A stretch of DNA of 64,000 nucleotides from Kumtagia ephedrae (GTDB lineage: Bacteria; Pseudomonadota; Alphaproteobacteria; Rhizobiales; Rhizobiaceae). A program made the translations under genes and the position numbers. Positions 18,145 through 27,408 of this stretch are shown one piece after another; positions within the stretch are counted from its first letter, which is position 1; each line of letters starts with the position of its first letter. The stretch spans positions 1 through 64,000 of the forward strand of contig NZ_PXYK01000015.1 in the NCBI RefSeq assembly GCF_003012745.1, in the 5' to 3' direction. Under the pieces are notes generated by a model. That model was not told the origin of the DNA. It saw only the letters and a list, made by a program, of their open reading frames with translations, and ran no database searches.

Positions 18145-18495
18145 TCAGCCGAAGCTCATGACCGGCCGGATCTCGATGGCGCCATGCCGCGCCGTCGGGA
18201 TCATCGCCGCATAGCGGATGGCCTCGTCGAGATTGTCGCAGTCGAGCAGGTAGAAGCCGCCGAGCTGTTCCTTGGTCTCGGCGAAGGGCCCGTCCATGGT
18301 CTCGACCTTGCCGTCGCGCACCCGGATCGTCGTCGCCGTGGAGACGCCGTTCAGCGCCTCGCCGGCAACCAGGACGCCGTCGCGGGCATAGGTCTCGTTG
18401 GCCGCCTGATATTCGGCGAGATAAGTGCCGAACTCCGGTGTCCCATAGGGAGGCTCGGACGCCTCGGCGGAATAGATGAGCGCGATGTATTTCAC
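18145..18495 (-). CDS. YCII/DGPF-family protein, partner of ECF42 sigma factor
   Basis: The 116-residue ferredoxin-like YCII protein contains the hallmark DGPFAETKEQLGGFYLLDC (about 68-86). The GTG start at 18495 has AAGGGAG seven bases upstream; longer upstream frames are unsupported. Genes of this family are regularly linked to ECF42 sigma factors and are usually their main targets; their biochemical role is unsettled. Here it precedes the sigma gene by four bases in one operon. Confidence 0.9.
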   Translation of the reverse strand: MKYIALIYSAEASEPPYGTPEFGTYLAEYQAANETYARDGVLVAGEALNGVSTATTIRVRDGKVETMDGPFAETKEQLGGFYLLDCDNLDEAIRYAAMIPTARHGAIEIRPVMSFG

Positions 18496-18562
18496 GGTGA
18501 AGCTCCCTTCTGCGGCCCGTTCCGGGCGATGATGCCTTGGAAAGCAAGGCGTGCAACCGAAA

Positions 18563-18588
18563 ACGAACGGCACCCGACGGAATCGACA
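18563..18588 (-). promoter_or_regulatory. ECF42-type promoter of the DGPF-sigma operon
   Basis: On the minus strand, TGTCGATTCCG is followed after eight bases by CGTTCGT, 68 bases upstream of the DGPF start codon. TGTCGA is the -35 element I associate with ECF42. The same 11-base block and CGTTCGT, in the same spacing, occur upstream of the MAPEG gene. Confidence 0.6.
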
Positions 18589-19118
18589 TGCGACAGGAGA
18601 ATTTTTGCCCCGTCCGTGGCGGCAGCCGCATCCTCCCTCCCCAGGCGGCCATTCCACCTTGCTGGCAATCATCCCAGGCGGCCGCCGTGAAGAACCGCTT
18701 CATCCCGGCCTCCCCGGCGTTCTCCGCCGGCGCCGGGCGGGCAGTCGCGCGGTGCCCGGCTCACTCCTCCCTGCTTCCCTCGGCACGCGCTCCAGTCTCC
18801 GTCAACGGGCCTGTCCGACCACGGATGGGCTGAGGAAATCCACGGACTGCCGGCGCAGATGCGCCAGGCACGGCTGCGACGAGTCTCGGCCCGCCGCTCC
18901 TGCCGCACCATGGCCGTCCCGCCGAACGCGAGGCTGAACTGCCCGGCGCCGCCTCCGACGCACCCACACGATCTGCCGTGCAGCCGGCCCCTCGACCATT
19001 GCCCGCCAGGACCAGCCAAAACGCAGCCGGCCGGCTCATCCGATCCTGTCGCCGGAATCCGGATCGTCCGGGATAACCCGATCTTTTTTCAAAACCTCCA
19101 ACTTCCAGACGGAAACCT
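18589..19118. other. Gene-poor stretch between the DGPF operon and the MAPEG gene
   Basis: No open frame here has a ribosome site, a recognisable domain or a convincing start. The sequence is GC-rich. A short palindrome around 19042-19070 (GATCCTGTCGCCGGAATCC region) is not a clear terminator. It may hold leader or decayed sequence; nothing else was seen. Confidence 0.5.
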
Positions 19119-19144
19119 TGTCGATTCCGCAAAACGCCGTTCGT
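19119..19144 (+). promoter_or_regulatory. ECF42-type promoter upstream of MAPEG gene
   Basis: TGTCGATTCCG, eight bases, then CGTTCGT. It is identical in both blocks and in spacing to the promoter of the DGPF-sigma operon (18563-18588, minus strand). The -10 block ends 40 bases before the MAPEG start codon. This places the MAPEG gene in the sigma factor's regulon by inference. Confidence 0.6.
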
Positions 19145-19184
19145 CAACGGATCGCAACCCCATCCGCGATACGGAGACTTCCAG

Positions 19185-19568
19185 ATGTCCTTTCAGATAA
19201 CCGCCCTCTATGCCTCCATCCTCACCGTTATGGTGATCGTTCTCGCCAATGTCGTCAGCGCCAAGCGAGGGCGTTCCGGCATTTCGATCCTCGACGGCGG
19301 CGATGCCGACCTGGCGCTGTGGATGCGCCGCCACGGCAATCTCGTCGAGAACGCTCCGCTCGCCCTTCTGCTGATGGCGTTCTGCGAAGCACGCGGCCTC
19401 GGCCCGACCTGGCTGCACGCCATCGGCATCGTGCTCATCGCATCGCGCGCCCTGCACCTCGTCGGCCTCGACGCCAAACGCGTCACCTCGCCGCTGCGGA
19501 TCGCCGGCGGCGTCGGCACCCAGCTCGCCATGCTCGCCGCCGCCGCCTATCTGCTGTGGCCGTACTGA
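19185..19568 (+). CDS. MAPEG-family membrane protein
   Basis: The 127-residue protein has four predicted transmembrane helices (about 3-23, 52-70, 74-92, 103-125). The MAPEG pattern RRHGNLVENAPLALLLMAFCE (about 49-69) and RALHLVGL (about 88-95) are present. MAPEG proteins are glutathione-dependent membrane transferases or peroxidases in eicosanoid and detoxification metabolism; bacterial roles are poorly defined. An ECF42-type promoter lies just upstream, and gshB for glutathione synthesis is encoded about 2 kb away. It converges with comM. Confidence 0.85.
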   Translation: MSFQITALYASILTVMVIVLANVVSAKRGRSGISILDGGDADLALWMRRHGNLVENAPLALLLMAFCEARGLGPTWLHAIGIVLIASRALHLVGLDAKRVTSPLRIAGGVGTQLAMLAAAAYLLWPY

Positions 19569-19704
19569 CCGGGTCGCACGACCAACCGTCGGACCGGCGG
19601 CAGCGCCGCCGCATCCCGGCGCCCGACCGGTCCGGCTCCACCCGTCAGCCGCCGCAACCATCCGGCGGCCGGTCGATCCGCCCACCCTTCCCCTCGCGCG
19701 CGTC

Positions 19705-21234
19705 CTAAGCCGCCTGTGCCAGCCTTTCCCCGACGATGCGGTAGGAGATCGCCTCGGCAAGGTGAATGCGGCGGACGTCCTCGCTCTGGTCGAGATCGGC
19801 AAGCGTGCGCGCCACCTTGAGCACGCGGTGATAGGCGCGCGCCGAAAAGCCGAGCTTTTCGCTGGCGTCGCGCAGCAGCGCCTCGCCGGCGGCGTCCAGC
19901 CTGGCGATCTCCTCGACCAGCGCCGTCGGGCAGTGGGCATTGGTGGCGACCACGGCGCCGATCTCCTCGAAGCGCCGCCGCTGGATCGCCCGGGCCGCCG
20001 CGACGCGCTGCGCTACCGCGGCGCTGGGCTCGGACTTCGCCGGGCGGATCAGGTCGGCGGCGCTGACGGCCGGCACCTCGACCCGCAGATCGATGCGGTC
20101 CATCAGCGGTCCGGAGATGCGGCCCTGGTATTCGCTGCGGCAGCGCTCGCCGCGCGCGCAGCGATAGCCCGGCTCGCCCGCCATGCCGCAGCGGCACGGG
20201 TTCATCGCCGCGACGAGCTGCAGCCGCGCCGGGTAGGTGACGCGGGTGTTGGCGCGGGCGATCACGCATTCGCCGGTCTCGATCGGCTGGCGCAGCGAAT
20301 CCAGCGCCACCGGCGAGAATTCCGGCAGCTCGTCGAGGAAGAGCACGCCGTGATGGGCGAGCGACACCTCGCCCGGCCGCACGCGCAGGCCGCCGCCGAC
20401 CATCGCCGCCATCGAGGCGGAGTGGTGCGGCGCGCGGAACGGCCGCCGGTCGGTGAGCTTTCCGCCGGCCAGCTCGCCGGCGATGGAGGCGACCATCGAC
20501 ACTTCGAGCAGTTCCTTCGGCGACAATGGCGGCAGGATCGAAGGCAGACGCTGCGCCAGCATCGATTTCCCGGAGCCAGGGGGGCCGACCATCAGAAGGT
20601 TGTGGCCGCCGGCCGCCGCCACTTCCAGCGCCCGGCGCGCCGTCTCCTGCCCCTTGATGTCGGCGAGGTCGGGAAGATTGTCGGCCGGCACATGCACCTT
20701 GGCCTCGGGCCGGGTCAGCACCTGGGTGCCGCGGAAATGGTTGGCGATGGCGACCAGGCTGCGCGGCGCCAGGATGTCGATGTCGGCGCCCGCCCACGCC
20801 GCCTCCGGGCCGCAGGCGGAGGGGCAGATCAGGCCCTTGCCCTCGGCATTGGCGCCGATCGCCGCCGGCAGCGCTCCGGCGACCGGCGCGATGGTGCCGT
20901 CGAGCGACAGTTCGCCAAGCACCACATAGCCGGCAAGAGCATCGCCGGGCACCGCGCCGAGCGCCGCCATCAGTCCGAGCGCGATCGGTAGGTCGTAGTG
21001 GCTGCCTTCCTTCGGAAGATCTGCCGGTGCCAGGTTGACGGTCACTTTCTTGGCCGGCATCGACAGGCCGGAAGCGTGCAGCGCCGCCTGCACCCGCTCG
21101 CGGCTTTCCGCCACCGCCTTGTCGGGCAGGCCGACGATGTGCATGCCGGCCTTGCCCGGCGCGACCATCACCTGCACGTCGACGGGAACCGCCTCGACGC
21201 CCTGGAATGCCACGGTACGCACGCGCGAAACCAT
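19705..21234 (-). CDS. comM: ComM/YifB-family Mg-chelatase-like AAA+ ATPase
   Basis: The 509-residue protein has an N-terminal Lon-protease-like domain (about 1-180, GLPDKAVAESRERVQAAL), an AAA+ Mg-chelatase domain with Walker A GPPGSGKS (about 218-225) and Walker B VLFLDELPEF (about 290-299), a cysteine-containing segment (MNPCRCGMAGEPGYRC) and a C-terminal helical domain. ComM is a branch-migration helicase that helps integrate transforming DNA. The start at 21234 (MVSRVRT) is the conserved one. It lies downstream of gshB, an order common in alphaproteobacteria. Confidence 0.9.
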   Translation of the reverse strand: MVSRVRTVAFQGVEAVPVDVQVMVAPGKAGMHIVGLPDKAVAESRERVQAALHASGLSMPAKKVTVNLAPADLPKEGSHYDLPIALGLMAALGAVPGDALAGYVVLGELSLDGTIAPVAGALPAAIGANAEGKGLICPSACGPEAAWAGADIDILAPRSLVAIANHFRGTQVLTRPEAKVHVPADNLPDLADIKGQETARRALEVAAAGGHNLLMVGPPGSGKSMLAQRLPSILPPLSPKELLEVSMVASIAGELAGGKLTDRRPFRAPHHSASMAAMVGGGLRVRPGEVSLAHHGVLFLDELPEFSPVALDSLRQPIETGECVIARANTRVTYPARLQLVAAMNPCRCGMAGEPGYRCARGERCRSEYQGRISGPLMDRIDLRVEVPAVSAADLIRPAKSEPSAAVAQRVAAARAIQRRRFEEIGAVVATNAHCPTALVEEIARLDAAGEALLRDASEKLGFSARAYHRVLKVARTLADLDQSEDVRRIHLAEAISYRIVGERLAQAA

Positions 21235-21393
21235 GCCCGCCCTCTCCAGCAGCGGGGTTTTCCCCTTCCCCGCGCAGCCTGGAGTGAAGCACAGAACGCC
21301 GCACTCCGCAAGAACATTAAGAGAACAAAATGATGGCTCGATGTCCGGGTAGCAACGGTGAAGACGTGCTGGACGGCGCTCCACGGCAGCCCC

Positions 21394-22335
21394 TCACCCC
21401 CGCTTCGCCTCCACCGCGTCCCAGAACAGCGCGGCGATGTCGGCGCCGCCAAAACGCTTCACCTCGCGCACGCCGGTCGGCGAGGTGACGTTGATCTCGG
21501 TCATGTAGTCGCCGATGACGTCGATGCCGACCAGGATGAAGCCGCGCTCTCTCAGCGACGGACCGATGCGCGCGCAGATCTCGCGCTCGCGCGCCGTCAG
21601 CTCGGTCTTCTCGGCGCGGCCGCCGACATGCATGTTGGAGCGGCTGTCGTGCTCGGCCGGCACGCGGTTGATGGCGCCCACCGCCTCGCCGTCGATCAGG
21701 ATGATGCGCTTGTCGCCCTTGCGCACGTCCCTGAGATAGCGCTGCACGATGAAGGGTTCGCGGAACATCTGCGAGAACATCTCCAGCAGCGAGGCGAGAT
21801 TGCGGTCGGCCTCGGCGAGGTGGAAGATGCCGGCGCCGCCATTGCCGTAGAGCGGCTTGACGATGATGTCGCCATGCTCCTTGCGGAAGGCGGCGACCTC
21901 CTGCGGGTCCCTGGTGATCAGCGTCTCCGGCATCAGGTCGGGAAACTCGGTGACGAATATCTTTTCCGGGCTGTTTCTCACCCATGCAGGGTCGTTCACC
22001 ACCAGCGTCCCCGGGTGGATACGCTCGAGCATATGGGTGGTGGTGATGTAGTTCATGTCGAAGGGCGGATCCTGGCGCAAGAGCACCACGTCCATCTCCG
22101 ACAGATCGGTGCGGACCGGTTCGCCGAGCGTAAAATGGCTGCCCTTCTCGTCGCGCACAGACATTTCCTCGACCCGGGCGAACACCTTTCCGCCGTCCAG
22201 CGTCAGCCGGTCGGGCGTGTAGTGGTAGAGCGCATGGCCGCGCCGCCCGGCCTCCAGCGAAAGGGCGAAGGTGGTGTCGCCGGCGATGTTGACCGTCGAC
22301 ACATGATCCATCTGGATGGCGATGTTCAGGGGCAT
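21394..22335 (-). CDS. gshB: Glutathione synthetase
   Basis: The 313-residue ATP-grasp enzyme joins gamma-glutamylcysteine and glycine with ATP to make glutathione in the cytoplasm. Family blocks are [20 protein letters not shown] at the start, [27 protein letters not shown], the [18 protein letters not shown] block, and the C-terminal [19 protein letters not shown] with metal ligands. Length is normal for GshB. The start at 22335 ([10 protein letters not shown]) has GGAG nine bases upstream. Confidence 0.95.
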   Translation of the reverse strand: MPLNIAIQMDHVSTVNIAGDTTFALSLEAGRRGHALYHYTPDRLTLDGGKVFARVEEMSVRDEKGSHFTLGEPVRTDLSEMDVVLLRQDPPFDMNYITTTHMLERIHPGTLVVNDPAWVRNSPEKIFVTEFPDLMPETLITRDPQEVAAFRKEHGDIIVKPLYGNGGAGIFHLAEADRNLASLLEMFSQMFREPFIVQRYLRDVRKGDKRIILIDGEAVGAINRVPAEHDSRSNMHVGGRAEKTELTAREREICARIGPSLRERGFILVGIDVIGDYMTEINVTSPTGVREVKRFGGADIAALFWDAVEAKRG

Positions 22336-22484
22336 GTCGCAAAACTCCGGGCGCAACCGATGCCGATGTATAGGCTTGGGCCCGCGCTGCCAATCCCACC
22401 GGCCAAGAGCACGCCGCCGATACGTTTCCTCAATACTTTGCCGCCATTATCCGCCGGCGCGTCGCATGGAATACAGGAAGTTTG

Positions 22485-23834
22485 ATGCAGCCGTCCTTCG
22501 CCCCCGGCCCGGACCGCAGCGAAAGCGCCGACCTCGCTTTCACGGATCCCTTGACCGGGCTGGGCAACCATCGGCGTTTCTCCGACAAGATCGACCGGCT
22601 GATCAGCGACCGCGCCGACGATCCGGCGCCGTTCACCGTGGGAATCCTCGATCTCGACGGCTTCAAGCCGATCAACGACCTGTTCGGGCGAAGGGCCGGC
22701 GACGACATCCTCGTGCAGGTGGCTATGCGGCTGCGCGCGGCGATGGACGCCGGCTCGACCGTGGCGCGCGTCGGCTCCGACGAGTTCGCCTTCCTCTTTC
22801 CCATGGTGTTTTCCGAGGAGGCCGCCTCGGAGCGCGCCAAGATGCTGATCGAGATCATCTCGGCCCCCTACGACGTCGGCGACCGCATGGCGCGGCTGTC
22901 CGCCTCGGTCGGCTGCTCGCTGTTCTATTCCGGCGACGAGACGACGGAAGTGCTGGTCGACAAGGCCGAGACCGCGCTCTACCACGCCAAGCGCTCCGGC
23001 CGCGGCAAGGTGGTGGTCTATACGCGCGAGATGGAGGAGGCGGCCAAGCGGGTGACCCGCATCGAGCAGGCGCTGCGCCGCGCCGTGGCGGCGGGCGAGG
23101 TCGAGCCGCATTTCCAGCCCATCATCGACCTGGAGACACGGCGGGTGCGCGGCTTCGAGACGCTGGCGCGCTGGACCGACCGGGATCTCGGGCCGGTGTC
23201 GCCGGCGATCTTCATCCCCATAGCCGAGGAGCGCGGCATCATCGGGCCGCTGTCGCAGCTGGTGCTGCGCAAGGCGACGGAAGCCGCGCGCAACTGGCCG
23301 CGCGACCTGTTCCTGTCCTTCAACCTGTCGCCGTCGCAACTGGTCGACCAGAACACCGGGCTGCACATCCTCACCATCCTCGACCGCACCGGCTTCGACC
23401 CGCGCCGTCTGGAGATCGAGATCACCGAGACCGGCCTGATGAACGATCCGGTATCGGCCGGCAAGATCGTCGAGGACCTGCGCCGCTGCGGCATCCGCGT
23501 GTCGCTCGACGATTTCGGCACCGGCCTGTCGTCGCTGGGCCGGCTGCGCGAGTTCCATTTCGACAAGCTCAAGATCGACCGCAGCTTCGTGTCGTCCATC
23601 CTCGACGACAGGCCGTCGGAGCACATCATCCGCGCCATCCTCGCCATGTGCGAGGGGCTGGGCATGGAGGCTGTCGCCGAGGGCATCGAGAAGGAGGGCC
23701 AGGCGGCCCGCCTCAGCGAGTTCGGCTGCCAGGGCGGGCAGGGTTATCTGTTCGGCCGGCCGGCCGACGCGGAGACGACGCTCGGGCTGCTGCGCGACAC
23801 GATCCGGGGCAGGCCGGCGCTGGTCGCCGTCTGA
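22485..23834 (+). CDS. GGDEF-EAL cyclic-di-GMP protein, GGDEF degenerate
   Basis: The 449-residue protein has a GGDEF domain (about 15-180) and an EAL domain (about 190-440), with no membrane segment or obvious sensor domain. The GGDEF active-site loop reads GSDEF (97-101), and no RxxD inhibition site is seen, so cyclase activity is doubtful. The EAL motif reads ETL (225-227), but the catalytic set looks intact: FNLSPSQL, EITET, DDFGTGLSS and KIDRSFV. It is probably a c-di-GMP phosphodiesterase. Start ATG 22485 after ACAGGAAG. Divergent from gshB. Confidence 0.85.
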   Translation: MQPSFAPGPDRSESADLAFTDPLTGLGNHRRFSDKIDRLISDRADDPAPFTVGILDLDGFKPINDLFGRRAGDDILVQVAMRLRAAMDAGSTVARVGSDEFAFLFPMVFSEEAASERAKMLIEIISAPYDVGDRMARLSASVGCSLFYSGDETTEVLVDKAETALYHAKRSGRGKVVVYTREMEEAAKRVTRIEQALRRAVAAGEVEPHFQPIIDLETRRVRGFETLARWTDRDLGPVSPAIFIPIAEERGIIGPLSQLVLRKATEAARNWPRDLFLSFNLSPSQLVDQNTGLHILTILDRTGFDPRRLEIEITETGLMNDPVSAGKIVEDLRRCGIRVSLDDFGTGLSSLGRLREFHFDKLKIDRSFVSSILDDRPSEHIIRAILAMCEGLGMEAVAEGIEKEGQAARLSEFGCQGGQGYLFGRPADAETTLGLLRDTIRGRPALVAV

Positions 23835-23979
23835 GCTCATCCCGTCGGAAACGGCGACGGCGCGCGCTGTCCGCAGCCCCGCGAAATGCCATGACCCCGC
23901 GCAAGATTCCTGTCGCGCCGGACGCCCCGACGGGCTAAAGGATGGCCCGCCAAATCCCTGACGAGAAGAGACTTTTGCC

Positions 23980-24747
23980 ATGGCGCATCCGGCCCGATAC
24001 AGCGACCTCGACGGAGCGGCGGTGCTGATCACCGGCGGCGGCTCCGGCATCGGAGCGGCCCTCACCGAAGGTTTCGTCGAGCAGGGCGCGAAGGTCGCCT
24101 TCCTCGACATAGCGGCGGGACCGAGCGAGGCGCTGCGCGACCGCCTGGGCAAGGCCCACGGCTCCGCCCCGCTCTACATCCGCTGCGACCTGCGCGACGT
24201 CGAGGCGCTGCGCGCCGCGATCGGCCAAGCCGAGGCGGCGCATGGCGCGGCGACGGTGCTGATCAACAATGCCGCGCTCGACGACCGGCACGAGGTGGCC
24301 GACGTCACCGTCGACTATTGGGAGAACAATCTCTCGATCAACCTGCGCCCGCATTTCTTCACCGCACAGGCGGTGGCGCCCGGCATGCGCGCGGCCGGCG
24401 GCGGCTCGATCATCAACTTCACCTCGACCTCCTTCATGATCAACCATCCGGACATGCCGGCCTATACCGCCGCCAAGGCCGGCATCGTTGGCCTGACCAA
24501 GGGCCTTGCCGGCAAGCTCGGCCCGTGGGGCATCCGCGTCAACGCGGTGGCGCCGGGCTGGGTCATCACCGAGCGGCAGCGCGAGCTCTGGGTGAGCGAC
24601 GACGCCCTTGCCGTGCATGTGGCGCGCCAGTGCATCCGCGAGGTGATGAAGGCCGAGGACATGGTCGGCCCCTGCCTGTTCCTCGCCTCCGGCGCCTCGC
24701 GCATGCTGACGGCGCAGACGATGATCGTCGACGGAGGCTTTCTGTGA
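23980..24747 (+). CDS. SDR-family dehydrogenase of the dgo operon
   Basis: The 255-residue short-chain dehydrogenase has the cofactor loop TGGGSGIG (about 19-26), NNAA (about 94-97), the active-site Ser in FTSTSF and intact YTAAK (Tyr-x3-Lys). It is coupled to dgoK by a four-base overlap (GTGA). Context suggests it oxidises D-galactose or a related aldose in a DeLey-Doudoroff-type route to 2-keto-3-deoxygalactonate. That substrate is inferred. Confidence 0.85.
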   Translation: MAHPARYSDLDGAAVLITGGGSGIGAALTEGFVEQGAKVAFLDIAAGPSEALRDRLGKAHGSAPLYIRCDLRDVEALRAAIGQAEAAHGAATVLINNAALDDRHEVADVTVDYWENNLSINLRPHFFTAQAVAPGMRAAGGGSIINFTSTSFMINHPDMPAYTAAKAGIVGLTKGLAGKLGPWGIRVNAVAPGWVITERQRELWVSDDALAVHVARQCIREVMKAEDMVGPCLFLASGASRMLTAQTMIVDGGFL

Positions 24748-25685
24748 CGGACGCCAAACGGGCGGCGGTCGCGGCCGCCGACTGGGGGACCACCCGGCTG
24801 CGGGTCTGGCTGCTCGACGCGGCCGGCGGCGTCATCGCCGAACGGCGCAGCGACGAGGGCCTGCTGGCAGCGCAGCCCGACCGGTTCGAGGCCATCCTCG
24901 AGCGGCAGCTCGCCGAAATGGGAGCGCCGGTGTCCCTGCCGGTGGTCATCTGCGGCATGGCGGGATCGCGCCAGGGCTGGGTCGAGGCGCCCTACATCAC
25001 CGTGCCCGCCTCGCTCGGCGAGATTTTCGGCGCGGCCGCGCGCGTGCCCGCGACCGCTCGCGACATCCGCATCGTGCCCGGCCTGGCGCAGCGCGACGCG
25101 GACCGTCCGGACGTCATGCGCGGCGAGGAGACGCAGCTTGCCGGCGCGCTGGCGCGGCTCGGCGCCGGACGGCATCTTGCCTGCATGCCCGGAACCCATT
25201 CGAAATGGGTCGAGCTGGCTGATGGCGCCGTCGCCGGCTTCCAGACCTTCATGACCGGCGAGCTCTTCTCGGTGCTGTCGGCCCAGTCGATCCTGCGCCA
25301 TTCGGTCGACGCGGAGGCGAAGGTGGACGCCGCCAGTCCGCTGTTCGCGCGGTGGTGCGAAAATGCCGTCGCGTCGCCCGCGCCGCTGGAGACCAGTCTT
25401 TTCCGCATCCGCGCCGCAACCCTGCTGCAGGGGTTGGAAGGCGCCGACGCGGCGGCCGCGCTGTCCGGCCTTTTGATCGGCGCCGAGATCGTCGCCGCCA
25501 GGGCGCGCTTCGCGGTCGAGAGCGGGCCGGTCGTGCTGATCGCCTCCGGCGCCATGCGCGACCTCTACGCCGAGGCGCTCGGGCTCGCCGGCTTTGCGGC
25601 CACGATCATCGACGCCGACGAGGCGGTGCGCGGCGGGCTTGCCGAGGCCGCCCGGCACATGGGCATGACGGGAGACGCGGCATGA
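24744..25685 (+). CDS. dgoK: 2-dehydro-3-deoxygalactonokinase
   Basis: The 313-residue kinase has the family N-terminus ADWGTTRLRVWLLD (about 11-24), VICGMAGSRQGW, MRGEETQL, CMPGTHSKWV and FMTGELFSVL, all typical of DgoK. It phosphorylates 2-dehydro-3-deoxy-D-galactonate using ATP. The GTG start at 24744 overlaps the SDR stop and follows GGAGG; its own stop overlaps the dgoA start, so the three genes form one coupled operon. Confidence 0.9.
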   Translation: MTDAKRAAVAAADWGTTRLRVWLLDAAGGVIAERRSDEGLLAAQPDRFEAILERQLAEMGAPVSLPVVICGMAGSRQGWVEAPYITVPASLGEIFGAAARVPATARDIRIVPGLAQRDADRPDVMRGEETQLAGALARLGAGRHLACMPGTHSKWVELADGAVAGFQTFMTGELFSVLSAQSILRHSVDAEAKVDAASPLFARWCENAVASPAPLETSLFRIRAATLLQGLEGADAAAALSGLLIGAEIVAARARFAVESGPVVLIASGAMRDLYAEALGLAGFAATIIDADEAVRGGLAEAARHMGMTGDAA

Positions 25686-26314
25686 AGGTGGCTTTCCCGG
25701 CGCTGCGGCGCAATCTCGTCGCCATCCTGCGCGGCCTGCGGCCGGAGGAAGCGGTCGCGGTGGGCACGGCGGTGTTCGAGGCCGGCATCGAGGCGATCGA
25801 GGTGCCGCTCAACTCGCCCGACCCGTTCCGCTCCATCGAGGCGCTGGCCAGGGCCCTGCCCGCCAAGGCGCTGATCGGCGCCGGTACGGTACTTTCGGCG
25901 GACGAAGTCGACCGGCTGCACGATGCCGGCGGGCGGCTGCTGGTCAGCCCCAACATCTACGCCGCGGTGATGCGGCAGGCGGGAAAGCACGGCATGGTCA
26001 CCATGCCCGGCGTGTTCACGCCGACGGAAGCCTTCGCCGCCTTGCAGCTCGGCGCGTCGGCGCTGAAATTCTTCCCGGCGAGCGTGCTCGGCCCCGGCGG
26101 CATCGCCGCGATCCGCGCCGTGCTGCCGTCCGATACGACCGTCGGGGTGGTCGGCGGCGTCTCGGAAGCCGATTTCGCGGCCTATGCCAAGGTCGGCGTG
26201 CGCACCTTCGGCCTCGGCTCCAGCCTGTTCAAGCCGGGCATGAGCGCGGCCGAAGTGGGGCAGCGGGCGCAGGCGGCGGCGCAGGCCTGGGACGTGGTGT
26301 TCAAGGCAGCCTGA
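25682..26314 (+). CDS. dgoA: 2-dehydro-3-deoxy-6-phosphogalactonate aldolase
   Basis: The 210-residue KDPG/KDPGal-type class I aldolase has VAILRGLRPEEA near the start, a conserved Glu in GIEAIEVPLNSP, GAGTVLS, and the Schiff-base lysine in ALKFFPAS. It splits 2-keto-3-deoxy-6-phosphogalactonate to pyruvate and glyceraldehyde 3-phosphate. It overlaps dgoK by four bases. No galactonate dehydratase or lactonase gene is adjacent. Confidence 0.9.
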   Translation: MKVAFPALRRNLVAILRGLRPEEAVAVGTAVFEAGIEAIEVPLNSPDPFRSIEALARALPAKALIGAGTVLSADEVDRLHDAGGRLLVSPNIYAAVMRQAGKHGMVTMPGVFTPTEAFAALQLGASALKFFPASVLGPGGIAAIRAVLPSDTTVGVVGGVSEADFAAYAKVGVRTFGLGSSLFKPGMSAAEVGQRAQAAAQAWDVVFKAA

Positions 26315-26349
26315 CGCCCGCCGCGCAGGGATCGACCCCGGGGGAAGAC

Positions 26350-27408
26350 ATGTCGAAGCCGCAACTCGTCCTGGTCTACGAGCCGGAGGACGCGTGCCGG
26401 GAAATCCTGGCCCGACAGGGCTTTGCCGCGGAACGCGCGCTTGAGATTTCCTCCTATCTCGCGCAAAGCACCGACATCGCCCTGGAATTTTCCGGGATCG
26501 AGGATGCCTGCGCCCGGCGCGGCCTGCGCTTCGTTCCGGTGCCGCTCGACGCGGCGGCAGGCACCCTGGCCGGAGCCGATCCGGCGGCGACGCTGGTGTG
26601 GACCCTTACCGACGGCATCGCCTATTTCCGCGGCGGCGCGGCGCCGGCGCTGGCGCGGCTTGCCGGCCTCGCCACCATAGGCTCCGACGACTCGCTGTTC
26701 GCGCTCTGCCAGGACAAGTTCCGATCCGGCGCGGTCCTCGGCGCGCTCGGCCTGCCGGTGCCGCCGGCCGGGCTGGCACGCGACGGCGAATGGCTGGTGG
26801 CGCCGCCGGCCACGGCCAGCGGCTATTTCGTCAAGCCCAACCGGCTCGGGGCCAAGATCGGCATCTGGCCGAACTCGCGCTGCGCCGACGCCGAGGCGGC
26901 GCTGGCGCTCAGCCGCCGCATCTTCGCCTGTTATCGCGACGATGCCGTCGTCCAGCCCTATGTTTCCGGCCGCAACGTCCGCGCCAGCTTCCTCGCCGTC
27001 GATCCCGCCACGAAGGTCGAGGCGCTCGGCGTGTTCTTCGTCGATGCCGGCGGCGATTTCCAGACCATGGCCGATTCCATGGCGCTTTATGGCGACACCG
27101 GCGCGAAGGCCAGAGCCGCGGAAACCTATCGCGAGCCGGAACTCGTGCCAGTCGCCGCCATCCAGCCGCGGGCCGACCGCCGCATCCGCTCCATTGCCGG
27201 GAGGCTGATGGCGGCTCTCGGCGTTCGGGACGTGTTTTCCATGGATTTCCGCGTCGAAGAGGACGGCACGGTCCATCTCCTCGAATTCGAAGTCTGTCCC
27301 GGCCTGCCCTGCTTCGATTTCCGCGCCTACTGCCGGGCGCAGTGGGGCCTCGCCCTGCCCGACGCGATGGCCGAGACAGCGGCGCGGCGGCTCCTCCCCG
27401 CTGCCTGA
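26350..27408 (+). CDS. D-Ala-D-Ala-ligase-like ATP-grasp protein of unknown substrate
   Basis: The 352-residue protein shows an ATP-grasp fold similar to Ddl: lysine in YFVKPNRLGAKIGIW (K162), VQPYVSGRNVRASF (201-214), and the metal-binding end MDFRVEEDGTVHLLEFEVCPG. The usual Ddl ligands would be D299, E312 and an Asn, but the last is Glu (E314) here. It lies 35 bases behind dgoA with its own ribosome site (GGGGGAAG) and may be co-transcribed. It probably joins an amine and a carboxylate using ATP; the product is not known. It differs too much from Ddl to be called peptidoglycan Ddl. Confidence 0.75.
   Translation: MSKPQLVLVYEPEDACREILARQGFAAERALEISSYLAQSTDIALEFSGIEDACARRGLRFVPVPLDAAAGTLAGADPAATLVWTLTDGIAYFRGGAAPALARLAGLATIGSDDSLFALCQDKFRSGAVLGALGLPVPPAGLARDGEWLVAPPATASGYFVKPNRLGAKIGIWPNSRCADAEAALALSRRIFACYRDDAVVQPYVSGRNVRASFLAVDPATKVEALGVFFVDAGGDFQTMADSMALYGDTGAKARAAETYREPELVPVAAIQPRADRRIRSIAGRLMAALGVRDVFSMDFRVEEDGTVHLLEFEVCPGLPCFDFRAYCRAQWGLALPDAMAETAARRLLPAA

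Noticed and set aside
18537-19147. Several small frames in the gap before the MAPEG gene
   Set aside because: None has a ribosome site, codon pattern or recognisable family; one overlaps the ECF-type promoter.
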